This document shows positions 1 to 7,301 of a stretch of DNA of 21,308 nucleotides, piece by piece. Every line of letters starts with the position of its first letter. The stretch's first letter is position 1. The notes below the pieces were generated by a model, which was given only the letters and a program-made list of their open reading frames with translations, was not told where the DNA came from and made no database searches. The DNA comes from an uncultured Steroidobacter sp. (GTDB lineage Bacteria > Pseudomonadota > Gammaproteobacteria > Steroidobacterales > Steroidobacteraceae). The stretch lies in assembly GCA_946478975.1 (NCBI GenBank), contig CAMLEO010000100.1, positions 1 to 21,308 of the forward strand, in the 5' to 3' direction. The translations under genes and the position numbers were made by a program.

Positions 1-771
1 GGATTCGCCGCCGCTCGCCTCCAAAGTATTGTGATCGACCCAGACGTTGTTGACTCTGGATTCCATGCCGATGGCATCGCCGCCGTTGGAAACTGGCGAG
101 CCGCTCTTTTTGACGTTCTTGATGTGCAGATTTTGAATGATGATGTTGGACGTGTTGCGCAGATGCATGCCGATCTGATCCAGCACGCCACGATCGGCAA
201 CGCCGACCAGGCTCACGTTGCTCACACCCTTGAACTGAATCTCCGTCGCCGTGGTGTCGCAACTGCCGGTGGCACGAGTGGTGTTGCCATGATTGATCGT
301 ACCGTCGACGCGAATGATCAACGGCGTGCTGACGCTGGCGCGAGCGCACAGGGCTGCGTTGATTTCAGCGCCGGTGTGAGCTGTGACAACGGCACCTCCA
401 GCGCCGCCCGTGGCCGATCGTCCGAAGCCGACCGGAGTGCCGACGCTGCCGCCGCCACCACCACCTCCACCACCTCCACCTCCACCTCCACCTCCACCAC
501 CGCCGCCGCTGTCCGTGGGACCATATGAACAGTACCTGGGACTATCGACGTTGATGGTTGGAAACAATGAAGCAGAGCAGGTGATAGGCCCGGCCAGCGT
601 GGCGTACACGAAAGTGCCGGACTTGCCGTACGCCACGGAGCGAGAGCCGCTGAACGTGCACGTCGCTCCCTCCTTGGCGCATTTCGTGTAACCCGCGGGA
701 TAGTCGGTAGCCGCGTGTGCGCCGAATGCCGGAGCAAACAACGTCGCGGCGTATAACGCCTTCTTGAACAT
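1..771 (-). CDS. Secreted pectate lyase (PL1-like), 3' end beyond window
   Basis: Reading the minus strand from ATG 771 gives 257 codons with no stop, so the gene runs off the window edge. The product begins with a Sec signal peptide (MFKKALYAATLFAPAFGAHA). A small Cys-containing domain of about 65 residues follows (GYTKCAKEGATCTFSG, VAYGKSGTF), of a type I recall attached to secreted polysaccharide enzymes. Then come a run of 20 glycines and the start of a polysaccharide-lyase-1 domain: VGFGRSATGGAGG, the beta-helix stretch NIIIQNLHIKNV, and VNNVWVDHNTLEA, which matches the vWiDH calcium/substrate segment of pectate lyases. Such enzymes cleave polygalacturonate by beta-elimination outside the cell. 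Start 771 is preferred over in-frame ATG 777 because the AAGGGGG ribosome site then lies 8 nt away. The catalytic Arg lies outside the window, so activity cannot be judged. Confidence 0.88.
   Translation of the reverse strand, partial: MFKKALYAATLFAPAFGAHAATDYPAGYTKCAKEGATCTFSGSRSVAYGKSGTFVYATLAGPITCSASLFPTINVDSPRYCSYGPTDSGGGGGGGGGGGGGGGGGGGGSVGTPVGFGRSATGGAGGAVVTAHTGAEINAALCARASVSTPLIIRVDGTINHGNTTRATGSCDTTATEIQFKGVSNVSLVGVADRGVLDQIGMHLRNTSNIIIQNLHIKNVKKSGSPVSNGGDAIGMESRVNNVWVDHNTLEASGGES
448..507 (-). repeat. Poly-glycine linker tract (20 Gly codons)
   Basis: Sixty consecutive bases are in-frame GGN codons (GGT, GGA, GGC) flanked on each side by a Ser codon (AGC). They join the small N-terminal domain to the lyase domain of the pectate lyase gene. 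The DNA is a near-microsatellite of CCA/CCT triplets on the plus strand, so linker length may vary between strains. The triplet unit means changes in repeat number would keep the frame. Confidence 0.9.
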
Positions 772-1186
772 GAGCATGACCCCCTTGCGCGCGTGTTCCG
801 TCACCAATGATTAGTCAGCGCCCTGGCGCGATCGCCGGCCGCTGCGCACCGTGCGTCACCCCGAAATTCCTGCGGTGACACCGGTGTCAACCGGACCATA
901 ACACACCGGTTCAGGGTTGCTAGGCATATATGCGCGAGCGCACGTTCAGCAAATGGAGATCGGATTGTCGGAGCGTTGACTAGTTTTGTTCAGGCGCTGC
1001 AGCCAGCGGCACGGCAGGCAGCGGGTGACGCTCTTCACAGTTATTCACTGACCCGCCCCCACGTGTTTTGGCAAATGTGAGGGAACTAACAGGTATTCCG
1101 GCAGTCGGCGCGCATCCTCAGCGTCGACAAGGGGTTTGATAAATCGCTGTCTCATTCGCGCCCGCGGCGAAGACGAGGACTGCAAT
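772..1186. other. Intergenic region between pectate lyase and small exported gene
   Basis: This 415-bp stretch separates two divergent genes. It holds the palindrome at 876-889, a split repeat AACCGG...CCGGTT just beyond it, and a short palindrome GCATATATGC at 924-933. The 3' part (about 950-1170) has no feature I can support beyond the ribosome-binding site GAGGA at 1175-1179. No small ORF with a good ribosome site was seen. Confidence 0.5.
876..889. promoter_or_regulatory. Perfect 14-bp palindrome, probable LacI-type operator
   Basis: TGACACCGGTGTCA is an exact inverted repeat with a central CG, the layout typical of LacI-family sugar-regulator sites. It lies 105 bp upstream of the pectate lyase start. 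On the minus strand its outer half overlaps a consensus -35 hexamer, TTGACA (890 to 885), although I see no good -10 box 16-18 bp further on. A repressor sensing pectin breakdown products would be the expected partner. The regulator is not in this window, so the link is inference. Confidence 0.55.
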
Positions 1187-1510
1187 ATGAAGAATGCCTC
1201 AGGGGGCATGCGGCCGCTATTGGCCGCGCTGCTGGCTGCAGGAATCATTTTGGCCGGCCCGTGCGCGGCTGAAGAGCCTGCGCCGGTGACGTTCGTGCGT
1301 TACACCTCCGACAAGGTGTGCGATCAGTTCAATCGCTCGTGGGTCGTGTCCAGCCAGCACACGTACCTGAGCATCAAGGTTACGGTCAAATGGTCGGCGG
1401 TCGGCGCCAAAGAAATGCAGGAAGAATTCGTCCTGTCGCCGGGCGCGTCCAGGGCGTTGGGCTGCGCTTCGGAAGTGGAAATCATGGCGGCGGAGATCAT
1501 GCAGTTCTGA
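1187..1510 (+). CDS. Small exported protein of unknown function
   Basis: The product is 107 residues. I chose ATG 1187 because GAGGA lies 7 nt upstream and the protein then starts directly with a signal peptide: MKNASGGMRP, a hydrophobic core LLAALLAAGIILAG, and a likely cut after CAA. The mature part is about 77 residues with two cysteines (KVCDQF and ALGCAS) that could form a disulfide in the periplasm. The rest alternates hydrophobic and polar residues (TYLSIKVTVKW, EEFVLSPGA), suggesting a small beta fold. I do not recognise the family. Its stop codon abuts the stop codon of the convergent flavin oxidoreductase gene. Confidence 0.7.
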   Translation: MKNASGGMRPLLAALLAAGIILAGPCAAEEPAPVTFVRYTSDKVCDQFNRSWVVSSQHTYLSIKVTVKWSAVGAKEMQEEFVLSPGASRALGCASEVEIMAAEIMQF

Positions 1511-2620
1511 TCACACGAACTGCGCCAGCGCGCCGGTGTAAAACTCTTTCATGCTGTCCCACTCGCCGGCGTGCACTTTCGCGGGCCAGTCCGGATCGGT
1601 GATCAGCGCGCGGCCTACTGCCACCAGGTCGAATTCTTCGCGCTCCATTCGTTGAATCAAGCCATCGAGACGGGTCGGCTGCGAACGCTCGCCCCGAAAT
1701 ACATTCACGAAGTCGCCCGACAGGCCGACCGATCCGACGCTGATGGTGGTCGCGCCGGTCAGCTTCTTGGCCCAGCCGGCCAGATTCAAGCCCTGTTCGC
1801 CGTCGATCTCCGGGAACTCCGGTGTCCAGAAACGACGCTGCGAACAATGCAGAACATCGACGCCGGCGTCGACCAACGGCCTCAACCAATTTGCCAGCGC
1901 CTCGGGTGTCTCGGCCAGCCGCGCTGATAGGTCCTGTTGTTTCCACTGGCTGATGCGCAGAATGATGGGGTAGTCGGGCCCGACTGCTTTGCGAATCGCC
2001 GCGACGATCTCGGCGGCATATCGCGATCGTTGTTCGAGCGTTGCGCCTCCATAGCGATCGGTGCGTCGATTGGTGCCGGCCCAGAAGAACTGATCGATCA
2101 AATATCCGTGCGCGCCGTGCAACTCGATGGTGTCGAAGCCCAGCCGTTGCGCGTCGACCGCGGCGCGGGCAAAGGCTGCGACGCTGTCAGCAATGTCTTC
2201 TTCGCTCATCGCAATTCCACGCGCGATGTTTGGAGCGACCAGCCCGGACGGACTTTCCGGCGGCGCCGTCGGTTCCCACTGTGCTGTCAGGCTCTTGACC
2301 GATCCCACGTGCCACAACTGCGGGCCCATGGCAGCGCCGGCGGCATGGACCGCATCGATCACTTGTTTCCAACCGCTGAGCGCCGGGCCGTGAAAGTAGG
2401 GCACACCGGGATCGTTGCGCGAGGCGCGGCGATCGATCACCGCACCTTCGGAAAGAATCAAACCCACACCGCCTTCGGCGCGGCGCCGGTAGTAAGAGAC
2501 GTGCGGCTCGCTCACCAGCCCATCGATGGCAAACGAGCGCGTCATCGGCGCCATGACGATGCGGTTCTTCAGCGCCAGCGACTTCAGCCGGAACGGCTGG
2601 AACAGAACGTCCGTATTCAT
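1511..2620 (-). CDS. Old Yellow Enzyme family NADH:flavin oxidoreductase
   Basis: The 369-residue product is a full-length FMN-binding TIM barrel of the Old Yellow Enzyme family, which reduces activated C=C bonds (enones, nitro compounds, maleimides) with NAD(P)H. Visible motifs are KNRIVMAPMTR near residue 19, QLWHVG near 101, and ELHGAHGYLIDQFFW at 167-180. The last supplies the substrate-binding pair His168/His171. The C-terminal FMN phosphate region (SVGS, DLVAVGRALITDP) is present. It follows the TauD-type dioxygenase gene with only 4 nt between its start and that gene's stop and no clear ribosome site of its own, which suggests translational coupling. The substrate is unknown; the context suggests catabolism or detoxification of an aromatic or unsaturated compound. 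Confidence 0.93.
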   Translation of the reverse strand: MNTDVLFQPFRLKSLALKNRIVMAPMTRSFAIDGLVSEPHVSYYRRRAEGGVGLILSEGAVIDRRASRNDPGVPYFHGPALSGWKQVIDAVHAAGAAMGPQLWHVGSVKSLTAQWEPTAPPESPSGLVAPNIARGIAMSEEDIADSVAAFARAAVDAQRLGFDTIELHGAHGYLIDQFFWAGTNRRTDRYGGATLEQRSRYAAEIVAAIRKAVGPDYPIILRISQWKQQDLSARLAETPEALANWLRPLVDAGVDVLHCSQRRFWTPEFPEIDGEQGLNLAGWAKKLTGATTISVGSVGLSGDFVNVFRGERSQPTRLDGLIQRMEREEFDLVAVGRALITDPDWPAKVHAGEWDSMKEFYTGALAQFV

Positions 2621-2624
2621 CGAG

Positions 2625-3515
2625 TCACGCGATCGCCTGCAGCGGCATCGAACCGTTCACCCGTTCTTCGCCCATGATGGTCGTACGATGCATGCGGCGT
2701 CCGGAGTTCTCATCGTACGGCACCACCCGATGCATGACGCCGCAGTTGTCCCAGATCACGAGATCGCCTTCGCTCCATTCGTGTCGATACGAGAATGCCG
2801 GCTGCGCGGCCCATTCCTGCAGACGAACCAGCATTGAGCGGCCGTGTGCGATCGGCAGGTCGATGACCCGATCGGCGTGCGAACCCAGGATCAGCGACTC
2901 GCGACCGGAGGCATGTTTCCAAACCAGCGGATGAATCATTGCCGAAGACATGCCGCGCCAGCGAGCCAGGTCCTCGGGCGACATTTGCTCGAACACGGGC
3001 TGCATGCTGGTTTCCATCTTATGCAGGACACGCAGATGATTGATCGCCAGCTGCTCGCGCTCCGGCAGGTTTTCATACGCTGCGTAAGTGCTGGCGAACT
3101 CGGTCTGCCCGCCGGTCGATGAAAGTTTGCGCGCCGTGAGCACCGTTGCCTTCGGCAGCGGCTGATCGATGGTGATGCCGTCGATGTGCCAGAAGAACGT
3201 GCCGAGCACGTACTCCGGCTGAGTGTTGATCTTCCTGTCGAGCGTGACCGTATAGACATCTTTGCCGGTCAGGTCATTGCCCGGTGCCTTGCGCGTGTAG
3301 CTGCCTCGCTTGCCGAGCTTGTCCGTGAACGCGACTTGTTCGGCATCCGTGAGATTCAACTTCGGGAACACCAGCACGCTGCGATTTTCGAGCGCCTCGC
3401 GGATCGCGGCGACGGTCGAGTCGTCCAGCAGATGTTCCTTGGTAACGTGCACGACGCCGCCGATGTGTTGTTTGATCGGCTCGATCCGGACAGTGCTCAC
3501 TCTCGCCCCCGCCAT
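2625..3515 (-). CDS. TauD/TfdA-family Fe(II)/2-oxoglutarate dioxygenase
   Basis: The 296-residue product matches the TauD/TfdA family of non-heme iron dioxygenases, which hydroxylate a substrate while decarboxylating 2-oxoglutarate. The iron triad is visible: His110 and Asp112 in FFWHIDG, and His262 in NCGVMHRVVPYD. Arg277 in RRMHRTT, 15 residues after the last His, would bind the 2-oxoglutarate carboxylate. The family includes taurine, 2,4-D and other sulfonate or aryloxy acid oxygenases; the sequence alone does not fix the substrate. It is the first gene of a two-gene minus operon with the Old Yellow Enzyme. ATG 3515 has a weak ribosome site; an internal GTG (Val6) behind GGGGGCGAGA is an alternative. 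A TTGACA at 3562-3557 could be the -35 box. Confidence 0.92.
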   Translation of the reverse strand: MAGARVSTVRIEPIKQHIGGVVHVTKEHLLDDSTVAAIREALENRSVLVFPKLNLTDAEQVAFTDKLGKRGSYTRKAPGNDLTGKDVYTVTLDRKINTQPEYVLGTFFWHIDGITIDQPLPKATVLTARKLSSTGGQTEFASTYAAYENLPEREQLAINHLRVLHKMETSMQPVFEQMSPEDLARWRGMSSAMIHPLVWKHASGRESLILGSHADRVIDLPIAHGRSMLVRLQEWAAQPAFSYRHEWSEGDLVIWDNCGVMHRVVPYDENSGRRMHRTTIMGEERVNGSMPLQAIA

Positions 3516-3685
3516 GATTCTTCGATGGTCAACAAGGTCGTTGAGTCACTGTTGTGTGTCAACGGCGCTGGCGTGAGCAGGGTGCCGGCACAGCCGCGTC
3601 GTTTGTCGCCTCGGGTCAAGTGTTTGGGCGTCGGATGCGGTGAAATGAACCCTCTGAGAGCGGGACTCGATTGCTGGAGAGGGGC

Positions 3686-4495
3686 ATGCGCGCAGGTCAC
3701 ATTGTATCGGCGGAAAGGGTGCACGGCCGGCGGTTGTCACCTCACCTGCGAGCCGAGCTCAGAAACAGCACGGAAAGCGCTCGTGCCGTTGCGAGACGTC
3801 ACGGAGTGAATCTCAAGACGGTGCTTCGGTGGCGCAATCGAGACTCGTGTGAAGCGCGCCGGTCCGGTCGTCATCGAGGCGAGTCGGCGTCAATTGCTGA
3901 AGCGCTCGTCGTGATCTTGCGGCGATTCGCGCAGCTCTCGCTGGATGATTGCGTTCACGTTCTGCAGGCGATGTCGGTGGGTGTGAGCAGGGCGGCCGTG
4001 CATCGCTGCTTTCGCCGCCATGGCATATCACGCTTGCCGGAGCGGCAGCTGCGGTCCACGCAGCTGGGTTGGTTTGATGTGTACGTGCTGCCTCTGAGTA
4101 CCGAATGTTTGTACGTGGCTATCGAGCGCCAAAGCAGATTCATGTTTGCGCGCGTGCGTGCGAGCACGCCTGACGGCGCGGCCGCATTCGTGCAAGGGTT
4201 GCAGAAGGCGTCGCCGGTTACGGTATTGGGCGTGTGTATGGAGAAAAGTAACCGGGATGTTGTGCACGCATGTGCTGGCGCTGCGATTCGCTGTCGCAAG
4301 AGCGATGTGAGTTGGCCGGAGGTGCAGAGCTTGTCGGGCATCGACATCGATGCGCTCGAGGGCAAGCTCGCGTTGCTCGGGGCTCGTTTCAACGATCGAT
4401 GTCGTCTGAAGACGATCGATGGATTGACACCGGCTGCTCATATCGAGCGTCACAGAGGAGCTGCGACCGAAAGCCCGGCGGGCGAGACCAGCGAC
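3686..4495 (+). mobile_element. Transposase-derived segment (IS481-like, exapted, catalytically dead)
   Basis: This is the portion of the fusion gene that resembles an IS481 transposase: HTH, then an RNase-H-like core, then the conserved C-terminal RLKTxxGLTP motif. It keeps an open frame of 270 codons although the DDE residues are lost. That argues for selection on DNA or partner binding rather than simple decay. I found no terminal inverted repeats or target-site duplication around it, so it is not an element that can move. Confidence 0.6.
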
Positions 4496-5122
4496 ATGCG
4501 CGAACGCATTCTCGAATGTGCTCGTTCGTTACTTTCCAGTGCCGGCCCGGAAGGCATGACGCTCTCCAAGGTCGCCCGTCTCGCCGGAGTGAACCGCGGC
4601 ACGGTTTATCATCACTTTCCATCTCGCAACGAGCTGCTTACCGTCGCGGCCGAATGGAGCTCCGAGCAATTGGCGAATGCAGTGTTCGCCGCGCCGTTCG
4701 ACGATGGCGAGAAGCGGGCGGGTCACAGCAACGTGCTGCGCGTGATCCGCCGGCTGGCGAACTTCGCGATCCGCAATCCCGAGATGAGCCAGGCCTGGCT
4801 GATGCAGATCATTTCCATGCCGGATCCATCGAAAGATCAGTTCTGGCGCGAGTACTACGGCCGCAGCCAGCGCTTTCAGGAGACGCCGGTGCCGGCGCAG
4901 GACATGGATCCCGAAGTGCTGGGCGTGATCACGCTGGCAGGAACGTTTCTATGGCCGATGTGGGCGCGTGCCAAATCCGGAGGTCGGGCGAATCTGCAAC
5001 ATTACGCAGACCGGTATGTGCGCGAGTGCTTTCGTCTCATGATTCACGGCACGCTGCGGCCGGAGTATGCGCAGGAAGCGCATGCCGAGTTGCAGGCGAT
5101 GCTGGAAGCATGCTCGAGTTGA
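3686..5122 (+). CDS. Fusion regulator: degenerate IS481-type transposase plus TetR repressor
   Basis: One uninterrupted frame encodes 478 residues. ATG 3686 is preferred over TTG 3671 because GGAG sits 6 nt upstream. Residues 26-52 form a helix-turn-helix like that of IS481-family transposases. Residues 84-119 (LSLDDCVHVLQ, VSRAAVHRCFRRHGISRLPE) and 128-160 (GWFDVYVLP, CLYVAIERQSRFMF) align by eye with the IS481 integrase core, and RFNDRCRLKTIDGLTP (234-249) with its C-terminal end. The second catalytic Asp segment (usually TDNG) is replaced by CMEK, and the segment carrying the catalytic Glu is missing, so transposition is not expected. Residues 271-478 are a complete TetR regulator (TLSKVARLAGVNRGTVYHHFPSRNELL). 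It is divergent from the dioxygenase operon, its likely target. Met271 (ATG 4496) could also start a separate TetR, but lacks a strong ribosome site. Confidence 0.85.
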   Translation: MRAGHIVSAERVHGRRLSPHLRAELRNSTESARAVARRHGVNLKTVLRWRNRDSCEARRSGRHRGESASIAEALVVILRRFAQLSLDDCVHVLQAMSVGVSRAAVHRCFRRHGISRLPERQLRSTQLGWFDVYVLPLSTECLYVAIERQSRFMFARVRASTPDGAAAFVQGLQKASPVTVLGVCMEKSNRDVVHACAGAAIRCRKSDVSWPEVQSLSGIDIDALEGKLALLGARFNDRCRLKTIDGLTPAAHIERHRGAATESPAGETSDMRERILECARSLLSSAGPEGMTLSKVARLAGVNRGTVYHHFPSRNELLTVAAEWSSEQLANAVFAAPFDDGEKRAGHSNVLRVIRRLANFAIRNPEMSQAWLMQIISMPDPSKDQFWREYYGRSQRFQETPVPAQDMDPEVLGVITLAGTFLWPMWARAKSGGRANLQHYADRYVRECFRLMIHGTLRPEYAQEAHAELQAMLEACSS

Positions 5123-5140
5123 ACTCAGCTGCGCGCCTCC

Positions 5141-6637
5141 TTACAGCCCGAGGCCGACGCACTGCAGATACGATTCCAGCGCCTCGATCTCGTTCGAGCC
5201 GACGATGGCGCCGATGTAGCCGTCCGGGCGCACCAGAATCCAATCGCCTGCTGAGGGAGCATATGCTGCCGCGAAATGTCCCTCGTCATCGATCAGGTCA
5301 TTGCGACGGCCGAACGTATGTATGTGCAGTCCCGGGCGGGTTGCCACCAGCGTGGGATCGACGTCATAGCCGAGCAAGGTCCAGTGCGGGCCTTTGAACA
5401 GTTCAAACAAACGTCGACGCACACCGGTGTTGCCGCGAACTGGCGCGTCAGGCGCGCGATCGCCAGCCAGCGGACCTCGCGTGCGCGCCGGCAGTTCCAG
5501 CGTCAGTGACGATCCTGGATAGGCGAGATCGAGCTGACGAACTTCCCGGCCTCGGCGCATCTCGCCGCGTTTGTGAGCATCGAGCAGAGCGGTAGACAGC
5601 CCGAGCATGCCGGCGGCGATCGGGCGTCGCTCTTCCTCGTAACTATCCAGCAATGTCTCGGGTGCGCCGCCGATGACAGATGCAAGTTTCCAGCTCAGGT
5701 TATATGCGTCCTGCACGCTCGTGTTCAGACCCTGACCGCCGGTCGGCGGATGCACGTGCGCCGCATCTCCCGCCAGAAACACTCGGCCGACGCGATAACG
5801 ATCCGCAAGTCGTGCGCTCATGGTGAAGGCGGACGCCCAGGAGACGGATTGGATGTGAATGTCTGTGCGGCCGATGCGCTCTACGATCATTTTCGACAGG
5901 CCTTCGACGGACAGATCGACATCGCCTTCCAGCGGCACCGGCGCCAGGATTTGAAACATATCGGTGCCGAACAGCGGACAGAACGCGAGCTGATTGGTCA
6001 TATCGGCTTCGTTGTAGCGATGCCAGGCATCGCGCGTCAGGCCGGTGAGCACCACATCGGCGACCAGGCCGCGCACGCCGAGGGTTTTGCCAGGAAACCC
6101 GATCTCCAGCGCGTGACGCACGAAGCTGCGCCCGCCGTCGGTCGCGACCAGGTACCGCGCTCGAATCGTTTGTTCGCGGCCCTGGCTGGCGACGCGAGCG
6201 GTGACGCCGTTCTCATCCTGCTCGAAACCGACCAGCTCACATCCAGCATGCGGCGAGTGTCCGAGTTCGAGCAGACGAGTGCGCAGCGCTCGCTCCGTTA
6301 GAAACTGCGGCACCAGGGTCGGCAGTGCATACGGCTCGCTCGGGGTCGCATGCGCATCGCCGGCAACATTGCTGTCGCGATACGTGCCGTCTTCCTGGTA
6401 TTCGCGCAAAGGCGGGTAGAGGCCGCCGAGCGCAGCCACCCGATCGGCGATGTCCAGGTCCTCGAAGACTTCGAGCGTGCGAGGTTGAATGCCTTTGCCG
6501 CGCGAGCCGTTGAACGGCTGGTTCAGCCGGTCGATCAGCCGAAACGCCACGCCCCGGCGCGCCAGGTCGATCGCCACTGTGAGTCCGGCCGGGCCGGCGC
6601 CGGCGATCAGCACATCCGTGAAAATTTCCGCGTCCAT
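5141..6637 (-). CDS. FAD-dependent aromatic hydroxylase (PheA/TfdB type)
   Basis: The 498-residue product is a class A flavoprotein monooxygenase, which uses FAD, NAD(P)H and O2 to hydroxylate aromatic or polyketide rings in the cytoplasm. The Rossmann motif GAGPAG is at 13-18, the DG motif (YLVATDGGRSFVR) at 162-174, and the GD motif (VFLAGDAAHVHPPTGGQG) at 286-303. The C-terminal thioredoxin-like region typical of the phenol hydroxylase/TfdB/rifampicin-monooxygenase branch appears to be present in short form. ATG 6637 has a clear ribosome site (TAGGAG). The gene is divergent from a MarR regulator, with two matched operators and a promoter between them, so it is probably MarR-repressed. The substrate is unknown. 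It converges with the TetR fusion gene, 18 nt apart. Confidence 0.92.
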   Translation of the reverse strand: MDAEIFTDVLIAGAGPAGLTVAIDLARRGVAFRLIDRLNQPFNGSRGKGIQPRTLEVFEDLDIADRVAALGGLYPPLREYQEDGTYRDSNVAGDAHATPSEPYALPTLVPQFLTERALRTRLLELGHSPHAGCELVGFEQDENGVTARVASQGREQTIRARYLVATDGGRSFVRHALEIGFPGKTLGVRGLVADVVLTGLTRDAWHRYNEADMTNQLAFCPLFGTDMFQILAPVPLEGDVDLSVEGLSKMIVERIGRTDIHIQSVSWASAFTMSARLADRYRVGRVFLAGDAAHVHPPTGGQGLNTSVQDAYNLSWKLASVIGGAPETLLDSYEEERRPIAAGMLGLSTALLDAHKRGEMRRGREVRQLDLAYPGSSLTLELPARTRGPLAGDRAPDAPVRGNTGVRRRLFELFKGPHWTLLGYDVDPTLVATRPGLHIHTFGRRNDLIDDEGHFAAAYAPSAGDWILVRPDGYIGAIVGSNEIEALESYLQCVGLGL

Positions 6638-6653
6638 CTACAGGCTCCTAAAT

Positions 6654-6670
6654 ATGTGCATCATGCACAT
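6654..6670. promoter_or_regulatory. MarR-type operator, monooxygenase-proximal
   Basis: ATGTGCATCATGCACAT is a perfect 17-bp inverted repeat (8-bp arms, 1-bp centre). It shares the half-site ATGTGC/GCACAT and 5-bp spacer with the site at 6700-6716. It lies just downstream of the predicted transcription start of the monooxygenase gene, where a bound MarR dimer would block RNA polymerase. Confidence 0.72.
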
Positions 6671-6678
6671 TTATGGCG

Positions 6679-6707
6679 AGCATAGGCGCCCTCGCGGATA
6701 TGTGCAA
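6679..6707 (-). promoter_or_regulatory. Sigma-70-like promoter of the FAD monooxygenase
   Basis: On the minus strand, TTGCAC (6707-6702) and TATGCT (6684-6679) are spaced by exactly 17 bp. Neither box is a full consensus match. The placement between the two operators, with a predicted start near 6672 and a leader of about 35 nt to ATG 6637, supports it. Confidence 0.5.
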
Positions 6708-6717
6708 GACGCACATA
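6699..6717. promoter_or_regulatory. MarR-type operator, overlapping the -35 box
   Basis: TATGTGCAAGACGCACATA has 7-bp perfect arms around a 5-bp spacer. The inner ATGTGC-N5-GCACAT is the same half-site and spacing as at 6654-6670, with centres 46 bp apart. It overlaps the predicted -35 box of the monooxygenase promoter. It also lies about 70 bp upstream of the MarR gene start, so autoregulation is likely. Confidence 0.72.
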
Positions 6718-6788
6718 AATACTGTCCGGGGGTGCGCGTTGCGGCTATGATGAGTCGCAGAGAGTGCTCGACCCCCGCGGAGCTCAAC

Positions 6789-7301
6789 GTGTCGGATAAG
6801 AAAGTCCAGGAAACTCACATCGCAGCGTCGCTGCCTCAGCTGCATCGTTCTCTCATCGATATCACGACCACCATGGTGCGGCCGGAGCGCGATGCGGAGA
6901 TGCTGGAGATGGCGGGGCTGCCGCTGGAGCGCGCGCTGTTTCCGTTGCTGGTGCTGGTGGAGCGGCTCGGGCCGATCGGCGTCGTCGATCTCGCCAGTCG
7001 AGTAGGGCGCGATTACAGCACCGTCAGCCGACAAGTGGCGCGGCTCGAAGAACTGGAGCTGGTCACGAGAAGAGCGAGCGCCGCCGATGCTCGCGTGCGC
7101 GAAGCGGTGATCACTCGCCAGGGCAAGGCCGCGAATCGCGCCATCGACGCCGCCCGCGAGCAAATGGCAATCGAAATGTTCAAGGACTGGAGTCGCAAAG
7201 ACTTCGATGAGCTCGTGCGCTTGCTGAGACGGCTCGCGGATGAGATGACGGCCGAGCCGAGCGCTTTGAATAAAGCAAGCGTCGCCAAACCGAAACGATA
7301 A
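6789..7301 (+). CDS. MarR-family transcriptional regulator
   Basis: The 170-residue product is a winged-helix MarR regulator: an N-terminal dimerisation helix, then LFPLLVLVERLGPIGVVDLA, the recognition helix region VGRDYSTVSRQVARLEELELV, the wing (TRRASAADARVREAVITRQG), and a long C-terminal helix. Such proteins usually repress a neighbouring gene until an aromatic ligand binds. I chose GTG 6789 because GGAG lies 6 nt upstream and the product then has normal MarR length. In-frame ATGs at 6747 and 6750 would add 13-14 residues. It is divergent from the FAD monooxygenase, and the shared 151-bp gap carries two near-identical operators. The ligand may be the monooxygenase substrate; that is inference. 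Confidence 0.9.
   Translation: MSDKKVQETHIAASLPQLHRSLIDITTTMVRPERDAEMLEMAGLPLERALFPLLVLVERLGPIGVVDLASRVGRDYSTVSRQVARLEELELVTRRASAADARVREAVITRQGKAANRAIDAAREQMAIEMFKDWSRKDFDELVRLLRRLADEMTAEPSALNKASVAKPKR

Noticed and set aside
318..737. Open frame of 139 codons on the minus strand with a Val/Glu repeat
   Set aside because: It is a shifted frame of the pectate lyase gene; the repeat is the out-of-frame reading of the Gly linker, and the true frame has a signal peptide and lyase motifs.
924..942. Short palindromes GCATATATGC and TGCGC-GA-GCGCA upstream of the small exported gene
   Set aside because: Short, GC/AT simple repeats with no promoter context or second copy; not distinguishable from chance.
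3529..3544. Inverted repeat TCAAC-N6-GTTGA between the dioxygenase and fusion regulator genes
   Set aside because: Only 5-bp arms with a 6-bp spacer; could be the TetR fusion's operator but is too weak to call without a second copy.
3534..3562. TTGACA -35 box for the dioxygenase operon
   Set aside because: The hexamer is perfect but the 17-bp-spaced -10 (GACCTT) is poor, so I did not list it as a promoter.
3541..4495. Intact IS481 insertion sequence
   Set aside because: No terminal inverted repeats, no target duplication, catalytic residues missing, and the frame continues into a TetR gene.
4270..5397. 375-codon plus frame overlapping the TetR fusion and the monooxygenase
   Set aside because: Arg/Ser-rich out-of-frame product overlapping two genes on opposite strands; no recognisable domain.
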